From Basidiobolus meristosporus CBS 931.73 (taxonomy: Eukaryota > Basidiobolomycota > Basidiobolomycetes > Basidiobolales > Basidiobolaceae): a DNA stretch of 64,000 bases. Of the stretch, positions 1 through 10,112 are shown one piece after another. Positions within the stretch are counted from its first letter, which is position 1. Every line of letters begins with the position of its first letter. The stretch is from contig MCFE01000485.1 of the NCBI GenBank assembly GCA_002104905.1, positions 1 to 64,000 of the forward strand. The letters run 5' to 3'. Made by a program: the position numbers and the translations under genes. The notes beneath the pieces were generated by a model. The model made no database searches. It was not told the DNA's origin and saw nothing but the letters and a program-made list of their open reading frames with translations.

Positions 1-440
1 TATATAATCAATATGGACATCTTGGAGTTGATGGAACCTATAGCCTTGTGAAAGCCAGAGTATGGAGGCCCAGAATGAAACAAAATGTTGAGAAACTAGT
101 GAAAACATGCCCAAATTGCCAAATCAACAAGGCCTGCCATAGAGAATTGATGAACTCTTTTCCCTACAGCCTGTAAGACCATTTCAAGGATGGGAAATTG
201 ACTTTACAGGAAGATTTCACATAAACATAGCTTACAGAGGCCTTAGAAGATGAGCTCAGTCAGCCAAGTAGGCACTTAAGAGGTTTAAGCCACAATGGAT
301 AGGACCTTTCAAGACCATCAGAAAATGTCCATTTCAAACTTACCAACCAGAGGACAAACAGGAGAATATCCAGAAGGATTTTGTTCATAGAGACAGGCTC
401 AAGCTTACAACACTTGCTGACAATACTGTGTTATGATCTA
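1..440 (+). pseudogene. Ty3/gypsy integrase fragment (zinc-binding and C-terminal parts)
   Basis: The frame starting at base 15 reads GHLGVDGTYSLVKARVW and then CPNCQINKA: the HHCC zinc-binding domain of a gypsy integrase (His-x-x-x..., Cys-x-x-Cys). After a stop-riddled stretch, 270-420 reads KFKPQWIGPFKTI and ends with a DFVHRDRLKL-like segment, typical of the integrase C-terminus. The catalytic core between them is missing, so this is a deleted, dead copy cut by the window edge. Bases 441-514 hold nothing I recognise. Confidence 0.7.
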
Positions 441-514
441 CTGCTTGAATGAGTAAGGTTTATCAGTTTTTGGTCAAGTCAATTAGTTGTATATTTAGCC
501 TATCAGTATATCAT

Positions 515-800
515 TGTCATCTATCAAATCAGTAGCATTAGTCAGCAAATAAATTAGCAGATCCTTATCAGAGAGAAATAGATATGTTAAATAGGATCTT
601 ATTGGGTGATGACAATGCAATCAAATCAATCACTAGCCACAACCTACCATAGGAAACACAATCACTCAGCAATTGATATGGCAAATGCACTATTGCTAGC
701 TGCTGGAACCTCAATCAAAATTAGTTCAAATTTTGATGAATGCAATACTAGCTAAACTCCCATTCCTCTACAACTCTTATACCTAAGACTTGCAATATTG
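515..800 (+). repeat. Left arm of a large inverted duplication of gypsy sequence
   Basis: This stretch reappears in reverse complement at about 2130-2418, with shared runs such as GGATCTTATTGGGTGATGA and CTCTACAACTCTTAT and only scattered differences. In the right copy the repeat runs straight into a reverse transcriptase N-terminus, so it is internal gypsy sequence, not an LTR. Here it runs into a protease-like frame instead. Confidence 0.65.
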
Positions 801-1250
801 TTAGCAGCAATAGCCAAAAACCTCACTCCTAAAGAAAGTAGAAGCCTCCCCAAGATATCAAGAGCTTCACATGAGCATATGCTGGAGCAATTTACTTTGA
901 AGGATGGAATTAACTCAGAACCTACCAAATCAACATCAAATTCAATAGAAGATGGGAACTCTGTCATAACCAACTGTATTACTTGGCCAGTAAGAATGAA
1001 GATCTATGAATGTGAAGAAGACCTACAGGCCTTGATATTTGGGAGCTGCAAGTTTGACCTTGTACTTGGAAAAACCTGGCTATTTTGCCTTAATCCATCC
1101 GTCAACTGTAGAACCCTTGCTACTCAGACCCTGAGGGGCAACAAGACTTATGAGCTATTACCCGCCAGACTGGATCTCAACTCAGTCAATTCCAGTGTGT
1201 GTGAAACAAATGACTCAGCAAGACACAGTTCTGTAGAGCACTTTCAAAAG
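800..1250 (+). pseudogene. Ty3/gypsy aspartic-protease region, degenerate
   Basis: A 194-codon open stretch (798-1382) contains FDLVLGKTWLFCLNPSV, which matches the conserved D(I/L)VLG-xxWL...NP-x-(I/V) segment after the retropepsin domain in gypsy polyproteins. The catalytic DTG/DSG triad is not visible, and the last 50 codons leave the family. It faces opposite to the integrase and RT pieces immediately downstream, so it was brought here by rearrangement. Confidence 0.5.
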
Positions 1251-1265
1251 GCACACAGCTGTTCC

Positions 1266-1475
1266 TCATGGCAGTATTACAGGAGGATCCCTCCACTCCA
1301 GCACCCCAGAAGGTCCAAGCTGCCCCATTTCCAGGCAAGTTTCCAATGCCCCTGCCATCAAGTTTGCTCCTCTATTATATAAAACCTCTACAGGACATCC
1401 AATCTTTGTAAGGATCTCATGGTATATGAAACTTGCAACTTTGTGCTTGCTGGCCACAGGTGCAGCTTTAGCCAC
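1266..1475 (-). pseudogene. Ty3/gypsy integrase core fragment
   Basis: The minus frame reads FIYHEILTKIGCPVEVLYNR followed by GANLMAGALETCLEMG. This is the integrase core around the second catalytic Asp, normally (S/T)DRG-x-x-F in the family; here the Asp is replaced (LYNRGANL), so the copy is inactive. It lies in the same orientation as the RT fragment at 1600-2125. Confidence 0.6.
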
Positions 1476-1599
1476 AGGCCATCTTGTGGCATGGTCAATT
1501 GCTACTAGGCTCTAATGGTTACATCTCCTGGTGGTTAGCAGTCTTCCAATAAAGTTAATTTCCCATCTCTCTAATGGTCTTACAAGCTCTAGGGGAAAG

Positions 1600-2125
1600 A
1601 GTTCAGCAATTCTCTGCAGTTGACCTTGTTGATTTGGCAATCGGCATGTTTTCACTAGCCTCTCAATATCTTGCTTCATTTTAGCTTCTTCAAGACCTTT
1701 TCAATGTGCAACAAGTGTTCCTCTTTTGTTATGTGGTATATCAATGTGTTGTCTAGGTAGATTACCACCAATGTGTCTGAGTACTCCTGGAAGACTGTTT
1801 GTATCAAGGTTATGAGTGTTGCAGGGGGATTGTTAAGACCATAACTCATGACCAAGTACTTGTAAAGTCCATATCTGGTCCTGAATGCTCTCTATGGGAT
1901 GTTTTTGATTTCACCCTAATCTGATTGTATCCTGTCATGAGGTCAATCTTGCTGAATATGGTGGCTCCATTGAGTTGGTCCAAAAGTTCATTAGTCCAAG
2001 GTATGGGGTAAATATTCTTACAGTAACTGAGTTGAGGGCTCTGCAATCAATGCCCATCCTGAGTGATCCATCCCCTTTTTCACAAAGAGTACTGGTGTTC
2101 CCCAAGGTGACTTGCTGGGTCTGAT
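1600..2125 (-). pseudogene. Ty3/gypsy reverse transcriptase fragment
   Basis: Minus-strand reading gives SPWGTPVLFVKKG near 2110, then YPIPWTNELLDQLNGATIFS and KIDLMTGYNQIR (1900-2010), the N-terminal half of a gypsy RT up to the first catalytic Asp. A stop falls in the IRPSKSPWG segment and frames change repeatedly. Later RT parts are only traceable as short pieces down to about 1600. Confidence 0.7.
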
Positions 2126-2129
2126 TTAT

Positions 2130-2418
2130 CCTTGCTCTTGTTGCAAGTCTTGGTATAAGAGTTGTAGAGGAATAGGGAGTTCAGCTAGTATTGTATTCAC
2201 TAAAACTTCAAATGATTTCTATTGAGGTTCCAGCAGCTCCTTATATACATTTTGTCAGATCAATTGCTGACTAATTGTATTTCCTAATGTAGGTTGTAGC
2301 TGATGACTCATTTGATTGCATTATCATCACCCAATAAGATCCTACTTAATACATATATTCCTGTCTGATAAGGTTCTGCTGATTCATTTGCTGACTAATG
2401 CTACTGATGTGATAGATA
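2130..2418 (-). repeat. Right arm of the inverted gypsy duplication
   Basis: Reverse complement of 515-800 with scattered substitutions and small indels. It is fused at its inner end to the RT fragment and at its outer end to family A copia sequence, which begins near 2420. Confidence 0.65.
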
Positions 2419-2419
2419 A

Positions 2420-4922
2420 TAAGCTTGTACCCTCATTAAAATGTTAATTTGAGCTATTTATGGACTTGTTGGATTACTTGGCTAGTAATACTGGAATGGT
2501 CACATCTGTGATATTCCTGGGCACTGATTTTTGCTAATCCATCACTATAGAGTCCCCTGGAGTGAGATACTTTCATTGTATTGTTATGCTCTAATCCTAA
2601 CTGTGGATGGACTTGAGATCAGATTTTTGTCATTATGGATAGGTATTTTTTTTAACATTTGGAGTCTTCATCCAACAACACTTCTATTAGCTTGATTAGC
2701 TTTTTTGCTCTGTTACTGTAGAGTCTATATGCCTTACTCTGATTGCAGCAGCCCAAAAATATGCATTTTAAACTTCTTGGCTCAAACTGTGACTGATTTC
2801 TGGGCAGTTTCTTGGTAAATGTTATGCACCCAAGCATTTTCAGATGCTCTGACTTGGACTGTAATCATACTATGCCCTAAATGGAGTGGAATCACAAAGT
2901 ACTCAGCTATAACTTCAATATTGAGATATTCCAAAGCAGCTACTGATTCCACCTAAAGTTCATAGGATAACTTTGGGTTATGGCACATATATCTTGCCTT
3001 ATCAGTTATTGATCTGGTTTCATGTTCTGCCACTCTATTCTACAGAGGGGAGTATGGTACAATAGCCTCTTGCTTTATTCCGCAAACTTGCAGAAGTGGA
3101 CAAAGAGTTTTAAGGTGTATTCTTCACTATAGCTTTGATTTCCCGGAGCTTTTACAAAGCTTCCTTCTTTCCTAAGTAGTCCAATGTGTATCTTTGACTT
3201 GTTCTGTTGGATAGTGCCACATTGAGCCATGAGAACCAAATGATGCCATAGTGTACCAAGGAGGCCAAGTGAGCCTACACTTGGCCACAGGGTGTGAAAC
3301 ACAGCTCTGCATCTTCATCTTAGGCCATCCCTATGTTTCACCCATTGTGCTGGAGAAAATCCATTTTTGACCTTTTTTTTGGATAAATGTTGTGCAGGAT
3401 GTGTAAGAGCACAAAAAGATTGAAGACATGCATCTGGTACTCAATACCCATGGCACTCTGAATCTAACTCCTGTGGCTTGTATATTGTCACCAAATGCAT
3501 GGCACTATCTTGGTCTACTGGTACTATCTGGCACTATAAGTGCTTTATATAGGTCTCACTTCAGGGCTAATATTTAAATATAGTGCCTGATAGTACCATT
3601 GGACCAAGATAGTGCCATGCATTTTTGTGACATGACACAAGCCAGAGGAGCTAGATTCAGAGTGCCATTGGTGTTGAGTACCAGATGCATGTCTTCAGTC
3701 CTTCTGTGCTCTTTTACATCCTGCACAACATTTATCCAAAAAAAAAGGTCAAAAAATGGATTTTCTCTAGCACAATGGGTAAGACACAGGGGCAGCTTTG
3801 CACAAAAATAAAGAGTCATGTTTCACACTTTGTGGCTAAGTTTAGGTCTGCTATGCCTTTTTGGCACCCAGCGTTACTATTAGGCATTAAGTGGCATTCA
3901 TGACTCAATGTGGCACTATCCAACAGAACAAGTCTCTTGTGTAATATTCCACAAATGTTGTTAAATCCTTCATCCTGTCTGAGAATAAATTTTGCATCTG
4001 TCTGCATAGATCTGAGTGAATGAGATATAGTATTTTCTTGGTTTTGATCATCCCAGAGCTCTTGAACAGTTGTCTGGCTTGTTTCCCATATATTCAGGCT
4101 TCACAGTGCTCCAAATTGGCCAGGGGTAGATTTTACTCCAGAAATTAGCTGATATTTGATCATTTTGGGCAAATAATCTATTTTGATGTGCACAAATGAC
4201 CTTTGCTAGAGCATTGGTGTTTCTTCTTTGAAGGCACATGCATTGGATTCCAGATATGATAGAATAGAAGTCAACTTGTACAGATTTGGATCTGTGAAAC
4301 CCAAAGAAATATGAGTACTATTTTGATCAGCAATCCTGCAGCCATAACTGTTATGACTGAAACCAGATCCTTCTGCTATGGCCTTGCTTACAGGTAATAG
4401 GCTCTTGGCTATCTTTGATACATGAAGTGCATCTTTGAAGGTAAATGTGTGGCTTTCTTCACTACTTCTGAGGCTCATTTGGAAAGTTCCCTCCCCAACT
4501 GCATTAAGATTTATTGTCACCCATGAAAACCTTTTTGATTACAATTTCTTGCTAGTAGGTAAAAGCTTTTTTTTGGTGAGTAAAGTGTTGACCTGCTCCA
4601 GAGTAAGCTTACCATATCTGTGAAACCTTGTTCTAGGTCATATTTAGTGCAGGCATGAATAGTCTATCTTCAGCTGTTGCCACACTTCTATATTCAGGCT
4701 TCAGTTGCTGATTATCTATCTGTTTGAGGCACTGGTTGCATATGCATCCTTTTGTTTGGTATAAGTTTCATGTCAAGTTGCTATTGTCTTTAAGGGCTCT
4801 TGAGTACCTCTGTTACTGGTTATCATTACATATTAAACCATCTTCTTTGTCCTTCTTGTTGGTGCATGATTTTCTTAATTCTTAACAGCTGAACATGACT
4901 GGCAGGTTTTCTGTGCTGTAAG
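2420..4922 (-). mobile_element. Family A Ty1/copia fragment (linker, integrase, gag), with a foldback insertion
   Basis: Read on the minus strand, this copy runs from gag next to the LTR at 4923 through protease and integrase to the variable linker before RT at 2420. Recognisable pieces are LNAVGEGTFQMSLRSSEESH at 4520, KFEPRSLKCIFLG at 2760 (written QFEPRS here), and a gag zinc-knuckle region near 4700. The first 110 or so gag codons are deleted, and frames are broken throughout. The 739-bp foldback element at 3196-3934 splits the integrase. Homologous, better preserved copies lie at 16.4-17.65 kb and 18.0-21.97 kb. Confidence 0.75.
3196..3934. mobile_element. 739-bp foldback (long inverted repeat) element inside copia integrase
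   Basis: The left arm starts GACTTGTTCTGTTGGATAGT and the right end is its reverse complement. Similarity between arms continues inward for some 340 bp each, interrupted by a diverged block of about 100 bp, and leaves a short unpaired centre near 3541-3574. The copia sequence on both sides is the continuous integrase region GTATCTT...GTAATATTCCAC. A TCTT on each side (3191-3194 and 3935-3938) is a candidate target duplication, with one extra T on the left. No protein-coding frame is shared by the arms, so the element would be non-autonomous. Confidence 0.75.
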
Positions 4923-5258
4923 TGTTGTGAAGATATTGGAAGTGATTGGAGAACAAGTGGATTTTGTGGTTGTTACTTAATAACTTACTGAATATAAAAG
5001 TAGTGCTTATACTTTTACATGGTCTTGGCATAGAAAATGTATAGAGTAGGTTAGAAAGATCTCAAGAGCATGTGTGCAAAGTTTAGGGCTGCTTGGGCTA
5101 CCTTGAGATCTTTGATGCTCTGGGTACCTGATATTTTGGTGAAAATATTCTAAATAATTCTGAGAAGGAATTTGGCAAGTATTTTCTAAGATTGACGGTA
5201 AAGATCTAAGTGACTAAGCTAGGTGCATCTTTTGATGGAATTACAGAGTTTCACAATA
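4923..5258 (-). mobile_element. Family A LTR, minus orientation, shared between two copia fragments
   Basis: It starts TGTTGTGAAGATATTGG and follows the family A LTR in reverse complement through the TTTACATGGTCTTGGCAT block to a degraded CACAATA end. A polypurine-tract complement, CTCCCACTCAAC, follows at once. Gag of one element lies to the left and RNase H of another to the right, so a single LTR serves two head-to-tail copies. Confidence 0.8.
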
Positions 5259-6212
5259 CTCCCACTCAACTAAATGCTCATACTGACTAGTCCTAATTAT
5301 GACCAGAGATATTCAAACTTGTCTCTGGCTAAAGGGTTTGGCAAGTATGTCTGCAATTGTTTAATCTGTAGTACAGTAAGTTAAGTTAACCAAGTTATTC
5401 TCTATAGCTTCATAAATGAAATGGTGCCTAATATCTATGAGCTTAGTCTAGCAAGCAAAGTTGAATTTCAACCCAATTGCGCATATCCTTGATCATCTTG
5501 AAATAATGTAACAGACATATTTTGACATAAGCCTAAATCTTTAAAAAGCTTCCTTAACCACATGGCCTCCTTTGTAGCTTCACATGCTGCTGTATACTCA
5601 GCCCCGGTGGTAGAAAGTGCCGCAGTTGATTGCTTTCATGATTTTTGTGAAGCTGCTCCTTTGCAGTAAAGAAAGATATATCCTGTGGTCAATCTTCTGT
5701 CTTCTGAGTTTTGTCCCTAATCAGCATCAAAGTATCCCATAGGATTTTGTTATGAATCTCTATAGGTGTACTTTAGGTGGATATCAGCTACTCATTTTAG
5801 GTGTCCAAAAATCTGCTCAACTGCTGCAATATGTTCATATCCATTGCTCTGATTATGCTGGCTGACAACTCCCACTGAATATGGGATATCTGGATGTGTT
5901 CCAGGCAAGATATACATCAGAATGTTGGCTACAGATTGATAAGGAAAGTCAGGGCTGAATATGAAATATCTGATTGTGTTCCTAGCATGATATATGTCAA
6001 ACTGCCAACCATAGATTGACAAGGGAAGCCTGGGCCTATGGATGGTACCAAGCTCTTTTGCTTTGGCTGTATTTTGATCAAGTTAAGGCTTTTCTACATT
6101 GGTGTAGCTGCTGGTTTACAGTCTTCTCTTTAGTACTTCTTTAGTATATCTTGAATATACTTGGATTTGCTTAAGGGGACAGTTGGGATGCTTCTGTTTA
6201 TGCCCTATGAAG
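5259..6212 (-). pseudogene. Family A copia RT C-terminus and RNase H fragment
   Basis: Minus-strand reading gives the RNase H tail (the ADxxTK and HIDxRHHF-like block near 5340-5460) and the RT-RNase H junction, SPDFPYQSVANILMYILPGT followed by HPDIPYSVGVVSQHN, at 5850-5960. A block of about 70 bp in this junction is duplicated in tandem (5880-5945 and 5955-6015), which I did not see in the other copies. The fragment stops abruptly at 6212. Confidence 0.7.
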
Positions 6213-6809
6213 AACTATTGTGATTATCCTGTCAAAAGACCATCACAAATCCTAAGCCCCATGACTAGGAGCTATTGATCTCATCAGGACACCATGCAAA
6301 GACTGTCAGAAAATAATTGCACCCCAGATTTTACAAGAAACTTGGTGGAAATGTTTCTTGATAACAATATAGATGTGGCTGTTGATTGGTTCTTTACCAG
6401 TTTTCTCACTTTCTGATCCCAGTCACTCTATCACATCCTATGTTTGTGTGCATTGATTGACTAATGCCTCCTCTTCACATTCTTACTTCATGACTCAACT
6501 GTCTCTCTTACTTTTCATGCATACAAATTGATTTATTTCCATTAAAGCTTCAGTTGTACCTCAATTGTCAATTTTATTGACCTTTACAGGTCCCCAAACC
6601 CTACACAGACATTAAGTCCAATCCCACACTTAACAAGTAAGTCCACTAAATTCAGAACCCTATGGCTTTATGCCACTGTTCATTCACTGGCTCCTGTAGG
6701 TCCTGGTCTTCAGCCAGCATTGCAATGTCTAGCACCTCACCTGCCAGCCTTTGCAATAAATTCTTGCAATATTCAGGTGTGGTTTCTTAAGCACTGATTC
6801 ATCATTACA
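6213..6809. other. Unassigned AT-rich stretch
   Basis: No open frame of useful length, no similarity to the family A or family B copia sequences, and no terminal repeats that I can see. It lies between a truncated copia RT and a gypsy-type LTR, so it may be untranslated or decayed internal sequence of the element that owned that LTR. Confidence 0.4.
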
Positions 6810-7325
6810 TGACATCTGTGAGCTTTTATGATCAACCAAATCAAGTTGGTGAAGAAATCCCAGTGCCTTCTAGAATGCTCTACTACACTCTAGCAACATC
6901 TGGAAAGCTCTAAGTCAACATTACAGAATGGAACATACTGTGGAAATCTCCCTATGAAGTTTATGTAGCTCAATACCATATATGGTAGCTGCATGCCACA
7001 TGACCTAGTCACATGATCAGCTGACTCTTGGCTGATCCTCATGAGATGTTCTAGTCTATTCCGTAGTATATTTTTATCTTGGCACACTTACTGTGCCTCA
7101 CTACAGAACCCCATCCGTATTAGCCAATATCTCTTGGCATCCATATAGCCAAAAAGTATATATAGCTCCATCCCCCTTATGTACCCCTCATTCTGATAAA
7201 CTTAAGTATTAAATAATTAGCCTTGCCTTGGAAATCTGCCTTGCTGTGTTGATACACACCTAAGTCCTTTCCTAGTCCTGCTTTGCCTAGCTATACTATC
7301 CTGCATTGTGTCTATTCAAATCACA
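6810..7325 (+). mobile_element. Gypsy-type LTR ('family G'), plus orientation
   Basis: Similar throughout to the reverse complement of the 519-bp solo LTR at 48871-49389. Shared blocks include CAATATCTCTTGGCATCNNTATAG and the CCTTGCCTTG and TGTGTCTATTCA endings. A TATA box (AGTATATATAG, about 7157-7167) shows the transcriptional orientation. The left end is approximate. I see no matching target duplication, so one flank may be rearranged. Confidence 0.6.
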
Positions 7326-7346
7326 CTGCACTTGAAGAAGTGCAGT
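7325..7346. repeat. Perfect 9-bp hairpin next to the LTR end
   Basis: ACTGCACTT and AAGTGCAGT are exact reverse complements separated by GAAG. It lies between the LTR end and the end of the unidentified minus-strand coding region. It could act as an element end or transcript-end structure, or be coincidental. Confidence 0.5.
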
Positions 7347-7351
7347 AACCT

Positions 7352-8640
7352 CTAGGTGTGTCTCTTAATGTTCCAAAACTCCACCAAAGGCATTGTGATA
7401 ACCTCTTGAGTTCTTGAAATTGTTACATTATCTGTCAGTGAGATCTCCACTGTGTCAACAATGGAGGATATGGAGGCAGTAGTAGACAAATTGGCTTCCT
7501 CCACAAGCTCATCTACCTCACAGGAGTATTGTTCAACTAGCTGTGCTTCCAATTCTTGTGCAAATAGCTGCATACTGGCTGGTAATTCTACTTGGCTACA
7601 ATGGGATGCAGTCTGTTTTGGGCTTATGGTGTTAATTGGCAAGAGCTGCGGCTCTTTTCTCATGCATCTCTGTCTCTGGCTTGGGTAGACTTTTTCCCCT
7701 TTACCTTTTGCATCATCACTGTCAGGCCTTTCACTGCTACTTCCTTGGTATGCTTCTTGTATTGAACTACATTTTCTCCCTGAAACATGGTGCTCTGATG
7801 CATCTATTTTGGCCTTCTTGTCCCTTGCTAGCACTCTGCAGGCAACCTGATGCTTCTTTCTGCATATTTCACACTCTCAGCCCTTGCTGTAATGGGCTCC
7901 TGAGGTAGCCACTGGTTTTTATTTTTGCCAGTTCCTTCACTGCTACTTTGACTGAGTGCTTCTTGAGCAGATCTATGTTTTCCTTGGTAAATGTTGTGCT
8001 AGTGCAACTGTGCCTGCCTGCTTTCTCCTTATTAGCACTTTCCAGCTGCTTGATGTCTTTTTGACGCTTGTTTGGAGCTTTTGGCCCTGCTTGGAACAGG
8101 CTCATGAGGAAGCTGCTGGTTTTTAGCCATTGCACCCTTGTCCTTCTGCCTGTGAGAGTTTTGGCTATTCTTGAGATACTTTCATGGCATATCAATGCTG
8201 GCCCACAATCAGTTTGCTTGTTTGATTTCAGGATAATGCTCATGGAATAAGCTAAGTGCATTCTGCTTGGCCTTGAGTTCCTGATGGTCCCATGGTATGC
8301 CAGCCTTAAGGTATTGGCATGCTAGACTTCTAATAGCCTCTTGAATATTAGCCCACTCTTCATCATTGCATATACTCAACAGCTTCAAAGATCTTCAATG
8401 TCTTTTGATTTTTAGGCTTTGGTTTAAAACTACATTTACTCCCTCCAATGCTGTGATAGGTTTTTCTGCAGGCATTATCTTTGGGTGCTGTTGTTGTGCT
8501 TCAAAGACTTTACATTGTTCCTCTGCTGTTACATTGAACATGGCTCAGATGTTGGCTATGACATTGAGCTACTTGGGTTCCTACTTTGCCATAAAGATAC
8601 TACTTTCTCTACCTGGGATATTGTCACACTGTTTGCCCCA
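7352..8640 (-). pseudogene. Decayed unidentified coding region with an internal repeat
   Basis: Two consecutive minus-strand open stretches (130 and 160 codons) and an upstream piece around 8290-8370 reading EEWANIQEAIRSLACQYL appear to come from one protein. It is hydrophilic and rich in Lys, Ser and Glu. A block with the pattern F-x-x-E-N...K-K-H...V-A-V-K occurs twice (DNA 7935-8000 and 7729-7794), an internal duplication. Several stops and frame changes separate the pieces. I do not recognise the family. The position beside a gypsy-type LTR and a Tnp2-like relic suggests a mobile-element protein. Confidence 0.4.
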
Positions 8641-9059
8641 TAGACAAGACTACTTTATTTCATTGCTGTAAGCAAAGAGAAAAATGACTATGTGGCTATT
8701 GTAGTAAGCCTCTCAGCCATGAAGCATGCAGACAGCATAGGATGTATTATAAGGATCATGGCCAGTGTTTGCCACACAAGTCATATTTGACCATTCACCA
8801 GTAACTACTGTACAAACAATATCTAGCCAGCTGCTTGATATTTCTATAGCAGTACCTAGCTGTACTTGTCACCTTGTGCAAACTGGGTCTGGTGAGCTTG
8901 TGGCACCTTTAGACTGAAACCAGCCTTCTGAATACGGCATGCAGAGTGATGGCTCTGAAGAGGCAGGCTCACTGATGAATTGTGAGCCTATCTTCCCCAA
9001 GAACAGTGCCCTGCATGAGCCAGGCAAAATCCCATTATGCAATGAGACAACACCCATAG
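8641..9059. other. Unassigned stretch, possibly upstream part of the decayed minus-strand gene
   Basis: The minus frame stays open for short distances (for example TGEWSNMTCVANTGHDPYN near 8760), but no domain is recognisable and stops are frequent. Confidence 0.3.
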
Positions 9060-9675
9060 AAAAAATGCTGAGGATACTTTATGGAGTTAAGTGAGCCCAG
9101 TAACCCATCTACGGGTGAATACCATGATGCTTTGGCTATAGAAGCGGCGCATTTCCACTAGTATCAATAATGGGGGCTTTGAGGATTTACAACTACTTTT
9201 TGCTAAAATCACCCCAGGATGCAACTTGCTATGTGCATAGTATAAACAGACAACTGTCATGTGGCTAGTAGCATATGACCCAGAGACCATCTGATACCTG
9301 CATGTGCTAACAGTTGTTTGTCATTCATATCAGAAAATGCCAACATTGCAAGGTGTCCAACTTATCTGGAATCCACCACCATTGGGGGAAAACATTGTTC
9401 ACACTTCAAATGTATTCTGGTGATACTCTGTCTAAAGAAGCTCATGCAGCCCAGAAAATATTGTAAAGCTATAAAGTACAGCACTCAGTATCAATTAAGT
9501 GCAAAGAAATCCAATATATTAGATGGCACACTACAAACAGCAAAGATGAAAAGGCTACTTTGAAGCTACATATGACCATGCCTCTGCCTTAGCACTTGAT
9601 GTATTCTCATTAAACAAGTACTCTACCAGCAAATCCTGCTGGCCACTGATTCTCATCAACCTGAATATGAAACAA
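9060..9675 (+). pseudogene. Tnp2-like (CACTA-type) transposase relic
   Basis: Across two frames the plus strand reads GGFEDLQLLFAKITPGCN (about 9165), ILDGTLQTAKMKRL (about 9520) and then ALALDVFSLNKYS...SCWPLILINLN (9585-9665). The order (DG...Y..., then AL-x-L-x-x-D-x-F, then CWPLIL-x-N-x-N) resembles the Tnp2 DDE-transposase family common in fungi. Stops and at least one frameshift show it is dead, and it is cut at about 9676 by copia integrase sequence. The assignment rests on motif spacing seen by eye. Confidence 0.4.
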
Positions 9676-10112
9676 AACTTAGAAAAAAATAGATCTAACT
9701 CACTCAGATCTGTGCGGACTAATACAGAATTTATCCCTAGCAGGATGAAGTATTGAGTCACTTTTATTGATGATTATACAAGATACACATGGATATACTT
9801 CATGGAGAGAAAGGATGAAGCTCTGTCTAAGTTAAGGGAGCTTAAAGCTATGGTGGAGAGAGAAACTGGTGAAAAAATCAAGAAAGATGCTCTGACAATG
9901 GTGGAGAATATACCTCAAAACTCTTCATCCACTTTTGCAAAATTCATGGGATGAGGCAAGAGACTACTGTACCAAACTCTTCACAGCAAAATGAAGTAGC
10001 AGAACATGCAAACAGATCAATAAACAATATGGCATAATTTAAGTTTCATGATGATAAATTATCACATGATTTTTTGGCAGAATCAGTTGCTGCAGCTGTA
10101 TACCTAATAAGC
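9676..10112 (+). pseudogene. Family A copia integrase fragment
   Basis: Plus-strand remains of the integrase core: the IDDYTRYTWIYFMERKDEAL block near 9760-9830 (a stop precedes it), then the DNGGEYTSKLF region and PSSQQNEVAEHANRS near 9970. It ends abruptly against minus-strand copia sequence at 10113, so two copies meet head to head. Confidence 0.7.

Noticed and set aside
7325-7365. Helitron 3' end (hairpin followed by CTAG)
   Set aside because: The base after CTAG is G and not T, no 5' TC end or Rep/helicase sequence is visible, and the hairpin abuts an LTR end.
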